A DNA stretch of 64,000 nucleotides from Silene conica (GCA_029255685.2 CM055316.2:71439237-71503236); one strand, 5' to 3'. Positions 12,885 through 23,731 are shown, counted from the first letter of the stretch. Numbers and translations are program-made. Notes: a model not told the origin generated them from the sequence alone.

Positions 12885-12895
12885 ATCTCCCACTT
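12885..12895 (-). other. Polypurine tract of the copia element
   Basis: On the minus strand AAGTGGGAGAT directly precedes the 3' LTR start TGTTGGGG, where plus-strand DNA synthesis is primed. A second near-copy of this tract and its flank (AACTCCCACTTGT on the plus strand) lies at about 12959-12971, some 75 bp away, so the primer site has been duplicated within the 3' untranslated region. Confidence 0.75.
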
Positions 12896-13747
12896 GTTCG
12901 TACAAGGGTATGTGCAATGACGTTATTACACTACATGTGGAGGACACAAGGCTCCAACAAACTCCCACTTGTCCGTACAAGTGTAGGTGCGATAACCGAT
13001 TCTCATATCCTTTTAAAATTTCCCCCACTCAATGTAAGACAATTTGCAAATCCGCATTCGCAAAGGTCGTATCTCACAAGCGATCTGTATCAAGAGTGGT
13101 TTCCCCGACTAGAGAGTAACTTAACTGATAAAACGAATCTGTATTCGAGCATGGCCATGCATTTCAGTTACTACTCCTCGAGTGGCCCTGAGAAATGATA
13201 AAATCCTGATAAGGGTTTGGATATTTCCCTCAACTCGAATCCTGCCGATATCGCGCAACATGAAATAACCCAGAAAAAATCCTCTTGGCCCCTGTTACGA
13301 TGACCGTGGGAAAGAAACCAAAGTTACCCAAAATCTGCCTTAATCTCAAGAGACAGTTGAAAGTCAAAAGACTCGACTCTAAGGAACACTATGGAGGTCC
13401 TATCCACGACCTGGCACCCAATGTTATAAAACATTTAGGACTCCTTAACGTTGTCACGGGGTGTCCTACGAGATATCCGTATAACTCGCCTTTGTGATTG
13501 GTCAGTCATCCGCGTGACTTATGGCTCGTTGAACCCACCATCGACCAACGTCACAAAATGATTACCTGAGTTATCAGCTCAAGTGGGTAATCAAGGACTA
13601 AAACGTTGTAATGTTATTCAGTTCACTTTGTGGTGTTCAAAATTGGCGTACAATTCCACATGAAAAACAAAACATTATATATCATAACAATGAGGTTGAA
13701 TAGAGTACACGAGAAAATGAATTATTACATGAATTCATAAAAGAGTA
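12896..13747 (-). other. 3' untranslated region of the copia element
   Basis: About 850 bp between the end of RNase H and the polypurine tract. It holds short open frames on both strands but none with a recognisable domain; I see no envelope-like gene. It contains the duplicated polypurine-tract segment near 12950-12985. Confidence 0.6.
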
Positions 13748-16700
13748 CTACAACTTAGGAACACATCTAATTCCCATGGAATGAATGTGCCCTTCATGCT
13801 TATCACGTGGTAATGCTTTAGTGAGAGGATCAGCTATGTTGTCATCCGTAGCGATCTTATCAATGAAAATCTCCTTTTGCTCCACGTAATCTCTGATTAG
13901 ATGAGCTTTCCGTTGTACCTGCCTAGCCTTGTTGCTAGACTTATGCTCCTTAGCTTGGAAGATGGCACCTTTATTATCACAATAAACGGTGATTGGGTCA
14001 TTCGAACTAGGCACTACTGATAGTCCTTGTAAGAATTGACGCATCCATATTGCTTCCTTAGCTGCTTCTGAGGCGGCATAGTACTCGGACTCAGTCGTAG
14101 AATCTGCTGTAACACTCTGTTTAGAACTTTTCCAGCTGACAGCAGCGCCATTAAGAGTAAAAACGAATCCAGACTGAGATTTCGAGTCATCTCGATCCGT
14201 TTGGAAGCTAGCATCTGCGTAACCCGTGGCGCAGAGCGTTGAGTTGCCTCCATAAGTCAATCCCCAATCTTTAGTCCTCCGTAGGTACTTAAGAATGTTT
14301 TTCACGGCCATCCAGTGTTGTTCACCTGGATGAGCTTGGAATCGACTAGTCATACTCAATGCATATGCAACGTCTGGACGTGTGCATATCATGGCATACA
14401 TGATCGATCCTATTGCCGAAGCATAAGGAATCCGACTCATGCGCTCTATCTCTTCCAATGTCTTAGCTTCTTGAGACTTGCTCAAGTGAAGCCCAGTAGT
14501 CATAGGAAGGAACCCTTTCTTGGAGTTCGTCATGCTGAATCTCTCTAGAATCTTATCTATGTAAGACTCCTGACTGAGAGACAACATCCGTCGTGATCTA
14601 TCCCTGTAGATACGGATGCCCAAAATTCTTTGTGCCTCTCCCAGATCTTTCATCTGGAAATGGTTTTTCAACCATGCTTTAACCGAAGATAAGAGAGGTA
14701 TGTCATTCCCAATCAAGAGTATGTCATCGACATACAGTACTAGGAAGACAATCTTGCTCCCACTCGACTTGATATAGAGACATGGTTCCTCGACTGATCG
14801 AACGAATCCATTCTCTTTTATCACTTGGTCGAAGCGATGATTCCAACTCCGCGATGCTTGCTTAAGTCCATAGATGGAACGCTTAAGCTTGCAAACTTTC
14901 TTAGGATGTTCTGGATCAATAAAACCCTCGGGTTGTACCATGTACAACTCTTCCTCCAAATAACCGTTTAAGAAGGCGGTTTTAACGTCCATTTGCCATA
15001 TTTCATAGTCATGAAATGCGGCTATCGCTAAGATAATCCGAATGGAACGTAGCATGACTACGGGTGCAAATATCTCATCGTAGTGCAAGCCTGGCACTTG
15101 GGTGAAACCTTTAGCAACTAGTCTTGCCTTATGGATGTCTTGTTTACCTTCCACGGCATGCTTTATTTTGTAAAGCCATTTTCATTGAAGGGGACGCACC
15201 TTTGCAGGTATGTCCACAAGATCCCACACGTTGTTCTCATACATGGAGTCCATCTCGGATTGCATGGCTTCTAGCCATAGCTTTGAGTCAGAACTGGTCA
15301 TGGCACCTTTATAGGTTGTGGGTTCATTACCTACTAGGAGTAAGACGTCATCCATATCATGTTCCTCGACCATACCAATGTATCTGTCCGGAGGAATGAA
15401 GACTCTTCCCGACCTCCTAGGTTCCTCAGGAATATCTACCGCAGCCTCGGTTGAAGGAACTGTTTCCTCCAATGGTTGCTTGGTAGTTGGTTCTTGAACC
15501 TCCGATAAATCGAAGGTTCTATTACTCGACTTGTTCTCGAGAAATTCTTTCTCTAAGAACGTCGCACTAGCCGCAACAAAAACACGTTGTTCGGTTGGCG
15601 AGCAGAAGTAATGACCAAAAGTTCCCTTTGGATAGCCTATAAAGTATGTCTTGACCGATCGCGGGCGGAGCTTATCCTCGTGTCTCCACTTGACATAAGC
15701 CTCGCAGCCCCAAACCCGAATAAAGGACAAGTTAGGGACCGTTCCCTTCCATAATTCGTATGGAGTCTTGTCAACAGCTTTAGACGGACTTCGGTTAAGT
15801 ATTAGAGAGGCCGGCAAAAGAGCATAGCCCCACAATGAATCAGGCACAACGGTGTGACTCATCATGGATCGAACCATATCGAGTAGAGTTCGATTTCTCC
15901 GTTCGGATACACCATTTAATTGTGGTGTTCCAGGTGGAGTCAACTGTAGCACGATGCCACAGTCTTTAAGGTGTTGATCAAATTCGTGTGAAAGATACTC
16001 ACCACCACGATCTGAACGTAGTGCTTTAATCTTTCTACCCAGCTGGTTCTGTACCCGATTCTGGTATTCTTTGAACTTGTCAAAGGATTCACTTTTATGC
16101 TTCATTAAGTAGACATAGCCATATCTACTCAAATCATCCGCGAAAGTGATGAAATACCTATAGCCTTCTCGTGCGTTGATCGACATAGGGCCACATACGT
16201 CCGTATGTATGAGTCCTAATATGTCAGCAGCGCGCATTCCAACACCTTTGAAGGAAATACGAGTCATCTTACCGATGAGACATGATTCACACGTGCCATA
16301 TGATTCGAAATCAAAGGGCGAGATAGCTCCATTCTGTATGAGCTGTTTCACGCGTTTCTCATTTATGTGTCCCATACGACAATGCCATAGGTAAGTTTGA
16401 TCTTTGTCACCTACCTTTAATCTCTTGTTATTCACATGTAATATCTCGGTGGTTTGATCTAAAACATAAATTCCATTCATGGAAACTGCCTTGCCATAAA
16501 TCATATTGTGTAAGGAGAAAATACAGCTATTATTCTCTATTACAAATGAAAAACCGAGTTTGTCAAGTGCAGAAACTGAAATAATGTTTTTGGACAAACA
16601 AGGAACATAATCACAGTAATATAAAGATAACTCGAATCCACTTGGAAGCTGGATCACGTATGTTCCCCTCGAGATTGCAGCAACACGTGCTCTATTCCCG

Positions 16701-17716
16701 ACACGCAGGTCAACCTCACCCTTGATTAGGGGTTCTTGGTTTCGGAGGCCCTGCACATGATTACATAGATGAGAACCACAACCAGTATCTAGTACCCAAG
16801 TTTCGTAACTTGCATGGTTAATGTCCTCACGATACACGGGGCATAAGCGCCTCCAATGCCCAGTCTTGTGGCAATGGTGGCATTCCATGCTAGTATCCTT
16901 GCTCTTTGTTTTGCCCTGTGAGTTGCTCGACTCACCTGGCCCACTCTTAGTAAATCCTGACTTCTTAAACTTGGGCTTGCCTACTGTTAGGTCGCCCTGA
17001 GCTTTAGCTTTACCCTTACCCTTACCCTTACTGGAAATCATGAGAACATCTTGCTTCACGCTCCCACTTAATTTCAGATCCTTCTCGGTCTGTACGAGAA
17101 GGGAGTGGAGCTCATGAGGAGTCTTCTTCATGGCGTTCATGTAATAGTTGGCCCTGAAGAGGGCGAACCCATCATGAAGCGAATGAAGCATTCGATCAAC
17201 GATTATGTTCTCACTGATCTTGCAGTTTAGGGCCTCCAGTTTCTCGATATTCTCAATCATGTGAAGAATATGTGGGCTAACAGCTTGGCCCTTCTGGAGT
17301 TTCGCCTCAAAGAAGCGACAGGTATGCTCATAAGAAACGATCCTCGGAGCCTTTGAGAATTCGTTAGTGAGCGTGGTGAAAATCTTGTTTGCACCATGGG
17401 CTATGAAGTGTCTTTGCAAATTGGATTCCATTGCATAGATGAGTACGTTCTTTATCGCACCCGCTTCCATGACGAAGTCGCTATGAGCGCGTACTTCGTT
17501 AGCTCTAACTCCAGTTCCTGGGTGTGCCGGAATTGGCTCAGTTAAATACTTAAGCTTTCCGTCAGCAATGGCAGCATTCCGTAGTGCTGCCTCCCAGTCA
17601 GAGAAGTTTGACCCATCATTCCTTAGTCTAGTAGACTGATTCATGAAGTCCATGAAGGCTTTAAGCCAGGATTCACGTGCTAGCTTGGCACTTGGCATTG
17701 GGTCTTCACCAGCCAT
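13748..17716 (-). pseudogene. Copia gag-pol polyprotein with one in-frame stop
   Basis: One frame runs from ATG 17716 (MAGEDPMPSAKL) to a stop at 13748, about 1,320 codons, broken only by TGA at 15182-15184. Domains in order: gag (about residues 1-270); zinc knuckle CHHCHKTGHWRRLC; aspartic protease with LDTGCGSH; integrase with the HHCC region (WHCRMGHINEKR ... CESCLIGK) and DDE residues in HTDVCGP, LRSDRGGEY and NGVSERRNR; the stop after VRPLQ; then reverse transcriptase (ARLVAKGFTQ, YVDDILLIGND) and RNase H (ADASF, TESEYYAASEA, YCDNKGA). The frame is unchanged across the stop, and the next codons (KWLYKIKHAVEGK) are conserved RT sequence. So the stop is a single nonsense change, probably from a Cys or Trp codon. 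Without readthrough, RT and RNase H are not made, and the element would depend on a relative. Confidence 0.92.
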
Positions 17717-19513
17717 TAGTCATACAACAGTTTAATTTGATCGTGTTCTACACTGAAAAGAAGATAAAACAGAACCATATAAGCAACTCATTGTTGTGAT
17801 TTAAGTCTATATTAAAGTGTGTTTAAACTCGTAGACTCATGCATTTATATAATTGATCTCCCTCAAGAATTATATAAACGATCCCAAGACTCAATTTCCG
17901 TATATTGATAAGCCCACAGCTTGGCTAATTCCACCGTTGGAACTCTTGGTCGATAGATTTCCGTAAATCCTATCTATTAGTCCATCTCAGTCGCTAGATA
18001 GTATCGAGTGACCATGATGTTGAGATAAAATAAATCATTTGTTCCCACTTACCCGACGTAGAAGGGGTCATATTATGCCTACCGACGAAGAAGGGATTCA
18101 TGGGAGTCTGATTTATAAAGACTATTCTCAATTTTTGGTTATACGAGGAAGACCCCATCAACTTATATTTATCCATTTTAAGTGAACTAATATCTAGCAT
18201 ATGCGTGAATGAATGAAATAAAGTGATGGCTTTGCAATTGACATGTGACATCTGTATTGTCACAGAAAACTAACGCGTAACCTCTACATGAGTCAGTTTT
18301 CAGGCATGTTATAGGTGGTTTGGTTTTAGGCGGAATATGATGCAAGCTATTATCGATGAAAGCATAAAATAAATGCGATAAACGTAAATAAAAGTCCTAG
18401 TGTGACCTATCCTACCAAAATAAACATAAAAACAACTTTGGAATCCACCGTTGGACCCTAGAAGCTTGTCTTGATGTTCCATCTTGGTCCTTGCAGCGGG
18501 AATGAGCATCCGGTCTCCGTCTTTGGTCTTCACAAAATTACTAATTTAAATTACAAATATAACCCTATTTACATTCTAATTTAAATACAAAAGTAATTAC
18601 ATGGCAAAAACCCAAAACGGAGATTCAAGATCTCAAAATTACAAGCAAGACTGTGTCCCATCATTACGGTAACACAATCTACTAAGGCCACACTAAGTTA
18701 CAACCGTTTGCAAAATTAAATACGTTATTGAAAGCATTCACAAGGCGTTCAACAAGACGATAAATAAAATGCATCAACTAAAAAAAAATTTATACATGAC
18801 ATAATACTGTTATTATGATTAACAAATTTTACCAAACCACCTTACGGGATTAAAATTATGTGATTATACCGTTTTAATCACCCAATTTTAATAAATTTAT
18901 AATCCATTATCTTAAACCGTTTTAAAATAATATGTATCAAACGCGGGTGAACCGTTTCACAAAATTAATAATGTACTATTTCCGTATATAGTATATTACT
19001 AAAAGCCATGGGAAAATAAAACAGGTTATTTTCGAAAAAATAAAAACGAGTCTGTTACAGGGGGGAGGTCGACCGACCTCAACACGGGGTCGACCGACCT
19101 CCAGACGAGAGACGGAATTTTCTGCAACAGCATAAGCGGTCGACCGACCGACCTATCAATCAGGTCGACCGACCACCAGACAGTAAAAACGAGTTTCAGA
19201 AAACGCAAAACGCTGCAACTTTTGAAATCAAAACAAGTTTTTACCTTTTAAACTTTGATTAAAACGAGTAAATCAAAATTAACATCAACAAGGGTTCACA
19301 TATTGTCAAGAATATCGATTAATTAACAATATGTAAACAGGAATCGAAAACAAGATCGATTACTCACAAAAGAAAGACTGTCGAAACAGAAAAATACGCA
19401 GGAGGCGGTCGACCGACCGCAACAGGGGGTCGATCGACCGACTTAGCGGCAGAACACGATTTTTTCTGTTTTTAAAACTTTATGAAAAACACAAAAGTAA
19501 AATTTCATGGTCT
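17717..19513 (-). other. Leader region of the copia element
   Basis: About 1.8 kb between the primer-binding site and gag, unusually long for copia. No convincing coding frame. It contains clusters of the palindromic word GGTCGACCGACC (19066-19172 and 19403-19442). Short frames at 17994-18263 and 18309-18533 have no recognisable domain. The leader probably carries dimerisation and packaging signals; that role is inferred from position only. Confidence 0.6.
19066..19442. repeat. GGTCGACCGACC palindrome clusters in the copia leader
   Basis: At least six GGTCGACCGACC or GGTCGATCGACC-like words occur in two clusters, each containing the palindrome GTCGAC. They are GC-rich islands in an AT-rich leader. 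Confidence 0.8.
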
Positions 19514-19526
19514 GGCTCTGATACCA
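19514..19526 (-). other. Primer-binding site of the copia element
   Basis: On the minus strand TGGTATCAGAGCC lies two bases inside the 5' LTR. It matches the complement of the 3' end of plant initiator methionine tRNA, the usual primer of copia elements. Confidence 0.92.
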
Positions 19527-19528
19527 CT

Positions 19529-20519
19529 TGTGGGGAATAAAGCATGTATTCGCCCTAAACTTGCAGGATTATAATGAAAATTACAGTTGTGATTATTGTC
19601 ATAAGATAAATAAAAACATGAAAAAGAATACAACCTTGGGTCCTTGCTTGAATAGGCCTAAGAACAGGAATTAAAGTAAATTCCCTCCTATAACTTGCAC
19701 CCAAGACTTTGTTTGAGACGATGCCGCGTGTGCTAGAAAGGCTCTCCAATTGCCTTGCAATATGGGGAGAGTTATTGAGGTTTTAGATGTGAGATCTGAG
19801 TTTTGGGAGAAGAATGCTCTTAAAACCCTAATTGTGAGAATTATGATTCAACAGTTACTGACATAAGGAGAAGGACTCTCCTTATGTAGCACTTATGGGT
19901 GGGTCGGCCGAATTAGGGTAAGAATGGGCTTTCTCCACTCTTACCTTATTCCTTTGCATGATTCGACCCGTTTTGCTAAATATTATTTGCGGGATTTTTA
20001 TTATAAATCGCATACGTGTTATCAGATATTAATGCAGTCGATGTATTAATAATGGTCTGATAAAATTACGATATTGTATAATTACCCAAATTAATATAAC
20101 TGTTTATATTAATACGTGAAATTAATATTTAATTAAATATAACTGCTTATATTTAATTTACGAATTAAACATGTAATCCGTATTAGCTAAAATTATTTAA
20201 TCCGTATTAAATAATAATCTCAACATCTTATTGACTAATTTAATAGTCAATACCTCTGACTAACTGTTTAGTCGTATCCGGCATAAATGTGATTGTATTT
20301 TCATACCTTCACATCTCTCAAACGTGTCCTATAGGTGTGACGTATAGGGACCAGTTGATCACCGCCATCCGTATGACAATAACGTCAAACTTATCTAGCA
20401 AGCCAACCGTTATTGATAAACGTGGATCAACTGGTAATAATACTGAAGTATGCCCTTGTGACCCTTAAAGAGATTTAATAAGTCATTGTACTTAATTGTC
20501 AAGGACACCAGCCCCAACA
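19529..20519 (-). repeat. 5' LTR of the copia element
   Basis: 991 bp, TG...CA, near-identical to 11890-12884. Promoter and polyadenylation signals should lie here, but I did not assign them individually. Confidence 0.95.
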
Positions 20520-20607
20520 ATGTCCTCTTTTGCGACGGAAATTCCGTCGCAAATGTTGACTGACCTTGACCAAAAGGTCAAAGTCAGTCAGCATTTGCGA
20601 CGGAAAT

Positions 20608-21784
20608 TGCTTCAACTCGTGAATAAGAGGCTGCAAATAGACGTCAAGGTTTTTCTTTCGATTGTGAGGACCGGGAATAAGTAATGTTAAGAACATAAAT
20701 TGTCTTTTCATACAGAGCCAGGGTGGTAAATTGTATGGAGTAAGTATCACCGGCCAACATGTATATTGCTTCCCGAATTGACTAAACGGTGCGAAACCAT
20801 CAGTGCAAAGTCCAAGACAGACATTCCTAGGCTCAGATGCAAAATCAGGATGCAGCCGATCAAACTGTTTCCAAGCCTCCCCGTCACTTGGATGAGACAT
20901 TGTTCCACTAACATGAGGGGTTTCATAATGCCAACGCATTTCGCCCGCGATGTGCTTTGTGGCATAAAAGTGTCGCAACCGTGGTCCTAATGGAAAATAA
21001 GTTAAGAACTTTTCGGGAACTCTTTTGCCATTTGCATTTTTCTCTAATTTGTACCTATTCGTACCACATTTTCTGCACTTATCAAGGTGAGTGTCGTCCA
21101 TTCAGAAAAGCATACATCCTCCCGAACAGGCATCTATCTTTTCATGGGGAAATTGAAGAGCTTTAAGAACTTTTTTGGTTTCGTAGTAGTTACGCGTCAT
21201 AAGATTATTTTCAGGAATCATATCTCCGATATATGACGCAAAACCATCTACACATTTTTCAGCTAAGTTGAATTCACATTTTAAAGTGATCAACCTTGAA
21301 GCCGACTGTAGCAACGTCATACGACTTCCTACATAAAGAGGTTGTTCGGTATGTTTTAGCATTTGGAAAAAAGCTAATACATTAGGATTTGGAGATTCAT
21401 CGACCACCTCGGCGTTAAGAGCATCTTCCCTAATTTGATCAATGCTATCGCGTAACGCATCTTCTACCATATCCCTATAAGGATTGTCGGAGTGCATTGA
21501 TGAGCTTCCCTCTTCCTCAACGGAGAATTTCTCTCCGTGACACACCCAATCGTAATAGTTATCACAAAACCCTCTCAAACCAAGGTGTTTCCGTACTTCT
21601 TGTTCAACTAAATACTTTGTATTCTTGCACTTAGAACATGGATACCTAATTTCTCTATTTCTAATAAATTCGTCTTATTGCTTACATAGTTAATGAATTC
21701 ATTAACACCAATTACGAAATCCTGCCTTATTTTTTTCCTAGAATCCAACCTTTCATACATCCATTTTCTTTCTAATCTCTTCAT
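20608..21784 (-). pseudogene. TNP2-like CACTA transposase, N-terminal fragment
   Basis: On the minus strand an ATG at 21784 opens KRLERKWMYERLDSRKK, the N-terminal transposase-associated region. It then carries a Cys-rich stretch (RYPCSKCKNTKYL), the DNYYDWVCHGE segment, and the start of the Transposase_21 region (DACSGGCMLF, DDTHLDKCRKCG, GLCTDGFAPF, LDVYLQPLIHELK). Three lesions are visible: a frameshift near 21675 between VSNKT and EFIRNREIRY; a TGA at the position after CMLF, where relatives usually have Trp; and an abrupt fusion to subterminal repeats near 20607, which removes the rest of the catalytic domain. The gene is dead. In related elements this protein is the DNA-cutting transposase. 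Confidence 0.88.
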
Positions 21785-21829
21785 AGTAAATCTACATATT
21801 TTAACAAACAATAACAACAACTAATTAAC

Positions 21830-22055
21830 AACAACTAAATAACAACAACTACATATATAACAACAACTAACAACAATAACTAGTTAACAACTATCTAGCT
21901 AATTAACAACTAATTAACAACATCAACTAACAACAACAACAACAACAAAAACAACAACATCAACTAACTAACAACAACATCAACACCAACACCAACAACA
22001 TCAACACCAACACCAACACCAACACCAACACCAACACCAACACCAACCTGCAAAA
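21830..22055. repeat. AAC / ACC-AAC microsatellite region in CACTA-1
   Basis: Runs of AACAAC and AACACC units between the TNP2 start and the hairpin. On the transcribed (minus) strand this is GTTGTT / GTTGGT directly after a TTTTTTTTTGCAG that looks like a splice acceptor. CACTA-2 has the same arrangement at 59040-59260. Confidence 0.85.
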
Positions 22056-22110
22056 AAAAAACAATTTGATATATTGGTCTGGGGTCCTTATCTCTCCAAC
22101 CTAAACCCAT

Positions 22111-22320
22111 CTTCGAATCTTTCATACCATTAGTAAACACTCTTATATTTTCTTGATTGTAATGAGACAAAAATTGGGCAACACTTCCCTATTGTTCTCC
22201 AAATACATTATATAGAATGTATTTGGAGAACAATAAGGAAGTGTTGCCCAATTTTTGTTTCATTACAATCAAGAAAATATAAGAGTGTTTACTACCTAAA
22301 TGGCATGAAAGATTCAAAGA
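22111..22320 (-). repeat. Long near-perfect hairpin in the CACTA-1 leader
   Basis: The arms are about 100 bases each around a centre near 22214. The innermost about 80 bases pair with only two mismatches by eye, for example TTGGGCAACACTTCC against GGAAGTGTTGCCCAA and TGTTCTCCAAATACATT against AATGTATTTGGAGAACA. The outer arms (GAATCTTTCAT / ATGAAAGATTC) are imperfect. It lies upstream of the transposase gene on the same strand, so it would be transcribed in the element's 5' region. Near-identical copies occur at 59321-59530, and diverged ones near 55653 and 63170. Confidence 0.9.
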
Positions 22321-22386
22321 CAGTCCCAAAACGGGGACTATTCAACAATTACACCTAATGTGTAATTATTGAATGTGTACTATTCA
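22321..22386 (-). promoter_or_regulatory. Conserved CACTA leader motif with two small stem-loops
   Basis: On the minus strand it reads as two consecutive small inverted repeats: TTCAATAATTACACATTAGG with its complement, then AGTCCCCGTTTTGGGACT. The long hairpin follows. The same order recurs at 59531-59595 (-), 55588-55650 (+) and 63043-63115 (+). Position suggests a transcribed leader; function is unknown. Confidence 0.75.
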
Positions 22387-22439
22387 AAAATACTCTAAAC
22401 AAATCAACAACACTAACAATCAACAACAATGCAAAAATA

Positions 22440-22640
22440 CTCCTGCGGTGAGGTGGTGGCGGCGGTGAGAAAGGAGAAGGAGAGTAAGGAGGAGAAAGGA
22501 AAGAGAAGAAGGAAGGAAGGAGGTTGTGGTGGTCGGTGGTGGCGGCGCGGTGGGGTGGGCGCGGTGTGGGCGCGGTTGTGGTGGTCGGTGGTCGCTCGTC
22601 GTTGTCGTCGAAATCGCCTTTAGGTTTTACGAAATGAAAT
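22440..22640 (-). promoter_or_regulatory. GC-rich, strand-asymmetric 5' region of CACTA-1
   Basis: The plus strand is almost purely G/A/T-rich (GGAGAAGG, GGTGGTCGGTGG), so the transcribed minus strand is C/T-rich. It lies between the right subterminal repeats and the leader motif. In plants, pyrimidine-rich tracts of this kind are often 5' untranslated regions near transcription starts. The proline-rich frame here is composition-driven and not called as a gene. Confidence 0.45.
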
Positions 22641-22687
22641 AATTGATTTGGGGAAAAAATGAATCCCGTGGTCTGTATATAAAGTTT

Positions 22688-23020
22688 TTGCGACGGAAAT
22701 TTGCGACGGAATTTCCGTCGCAAATATGGTCCAGGTCAAACTTTGACCAGATTTATGACGGAATTTCCGTCGCAAATCAGGTCAAACTTTGACCCTGGAC
22801 CAACTTTTGGTCAAGCCTGGTCAATTATTTGCGACGGAAATTCCGTCGCAAAAGTCAACATTTGCGACGGATTTTCCGTCGCAAACTTTCCCGCCATTTG
22901 ACTTTCAATTCGCAGGTCTGGGAATTTGGGGTCCATCGCAAAATCCGTCGCAAAAAAAAAATCCGTCCCAAATCTATTTTTGCGACGGATTTTCTGTCCG
23001 TCGCAAAATATCCGTCGCAA
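22688..23020. repeat. Right subterminal repeats of CACTA-1
   Basis: Many TTTGCGACGGAA and TTCCGTCGCAAA words in both orientations, separated by TGACCTGG/GGTCAAAC spacers, ending just inside the GTAGTG terminus. Confidence 0.85.
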
Positions 23021-23224
23021 ATAAAGCGTTTTTTTGTAGTGTCTCTTAGCTTCTGTTGTTGTTTAATCATCTTTGGAATTTGAAATACTTGTAATGTTTA
23101 TACTTGCTATGTCATAAAAGTTTCTCGTGCCCTTCTTTGATATTATACCTCGCGTAACCGAAATGGTGACACCTTCATAGTCTAACGGTCCTTGATAAAG
23201 GCCCTGGGTAATGAGAGTGTTACA

Positions 23225-23731
23225 AAGCTAAACATCCACGAATTGACTCGTAAAACAGAATTCAAAGATATTTATCCCAAATAATTTAATATAAAGGTGC
23301 CTCTGTTAGCAGATTTAATAATCCGATTAATAACATAAACTTCATACTAAATTTTTCGGTAAATACTAGATGCGGAAACATACCTGATTACATGACGAAT
23401 GGGATTATGTCTTCTAGTAGACACACGTATCAATGAGATCTCTCTACTGATGGGATGTGGGAAAATTAAGTTATTGTCTGCTATTAGGGACCATAACTCA
23501 AGTGACTAATGACTATATATAGTCTCCTTAGTCTAATGCGTCCATCATGCATTAGAGACCTAATGGGTATCTACACTTAGATAATAGTCAGATTCATACC
23601 TTTTAAGACGTAAATAAGCTCGTATTTAATACATCATAGTGGATCACTTTATATTTGGGCTTAACTTAATAGATAGCGCATAAATACAATTAATATACCA
23701 TATAAATAATTTGTCCACATATATTATTATA
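23225..23731. other. Unclassified sequence right of the gypsy LTR
   Basis: No gene seen. The composition resembles LTR or other repeat DNA (for example ATGACTATATATAGTCTCC near 23510), but I could not define ends. Confidence 0.3.

Larger units (their letters stand above)
11890..20519 (-). mobile_element. Young full-length Ty1/copia retrotransposon
   Basis: Two near-identical direct repeats (11890-12884 and 19529-20519) bound an 8.6-kb element flanked by the 5-bp duplication ATGTC (11885-11889 and 20520-20524). On the minus strand the order is 5' LTR, primer-binding site, 1.8-kb leader, gag-pol (protease, integrase, RT, RNase H), 3' untranslated region, polypurine tract, 3' LTR. Integrase before RT makes it copia. 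By eye the LTRs differ by four substitutions and one 4-bp gap, so insertion was recent. It sits inside a CACTA subterminal repeat. Confidence 0.95.
11635..23041 (-). mobile_element. CACTA-1: En/Spm-type element, defective, split by copia
   Basis: The element begins CACTACAAAACAATGCTC and ends GTTTTTTTGTAGTG. It is flanked on both sides by the 3-bp duplication TCT (11632-11634 and 23042-23044), the size expected for CACTA transposons. Subterminal regions (11655-11889, 20529-20605, 22688-23020) contain many copies of the palindromic word TTTGCGACGGAA / TTCCGTCGCAAA. The remaining coding content is a broken TNP2-like gene on the minus strand, so the 5' end is on the right. Without the copia insertion the element is about 2.8 kb. 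It has lost most of TNP2 and all of the second gene, so it is non-autonomous. Confidence 0.9.
10658..23224 (+). mobile_element. Gypsy-type 3' LTR, split by CACTA-1
   Basis: The LTR begins TGTAACACCCC at 10658 and runs to 11634. It resumes at 23042 beyond a CACTA element and ends GAGTGTTACA at 23224, a TG...CA structure of about 1.16 kb once the insertion is removed. The left part carries several copies of ACTCGGTCGAGTT-like words (10690-10800). The polypurine tract immediately to the left marks this as a 3' LTR in plus orientation. The matching 5' LTR is not in the window. Open frames at 11081-11400 are shadows inside the LTR. Confidence 0.7.

Noticed and set aside
22355..22723. Proline-rich minus-strand frame over the CACTA-1 5' region
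   Set aside because: Composition-driven: it spans GC-rich simple sequence and subterminal repeats, with no domain and no match to the equivalent frame in CACTA-2 beyond base composition.
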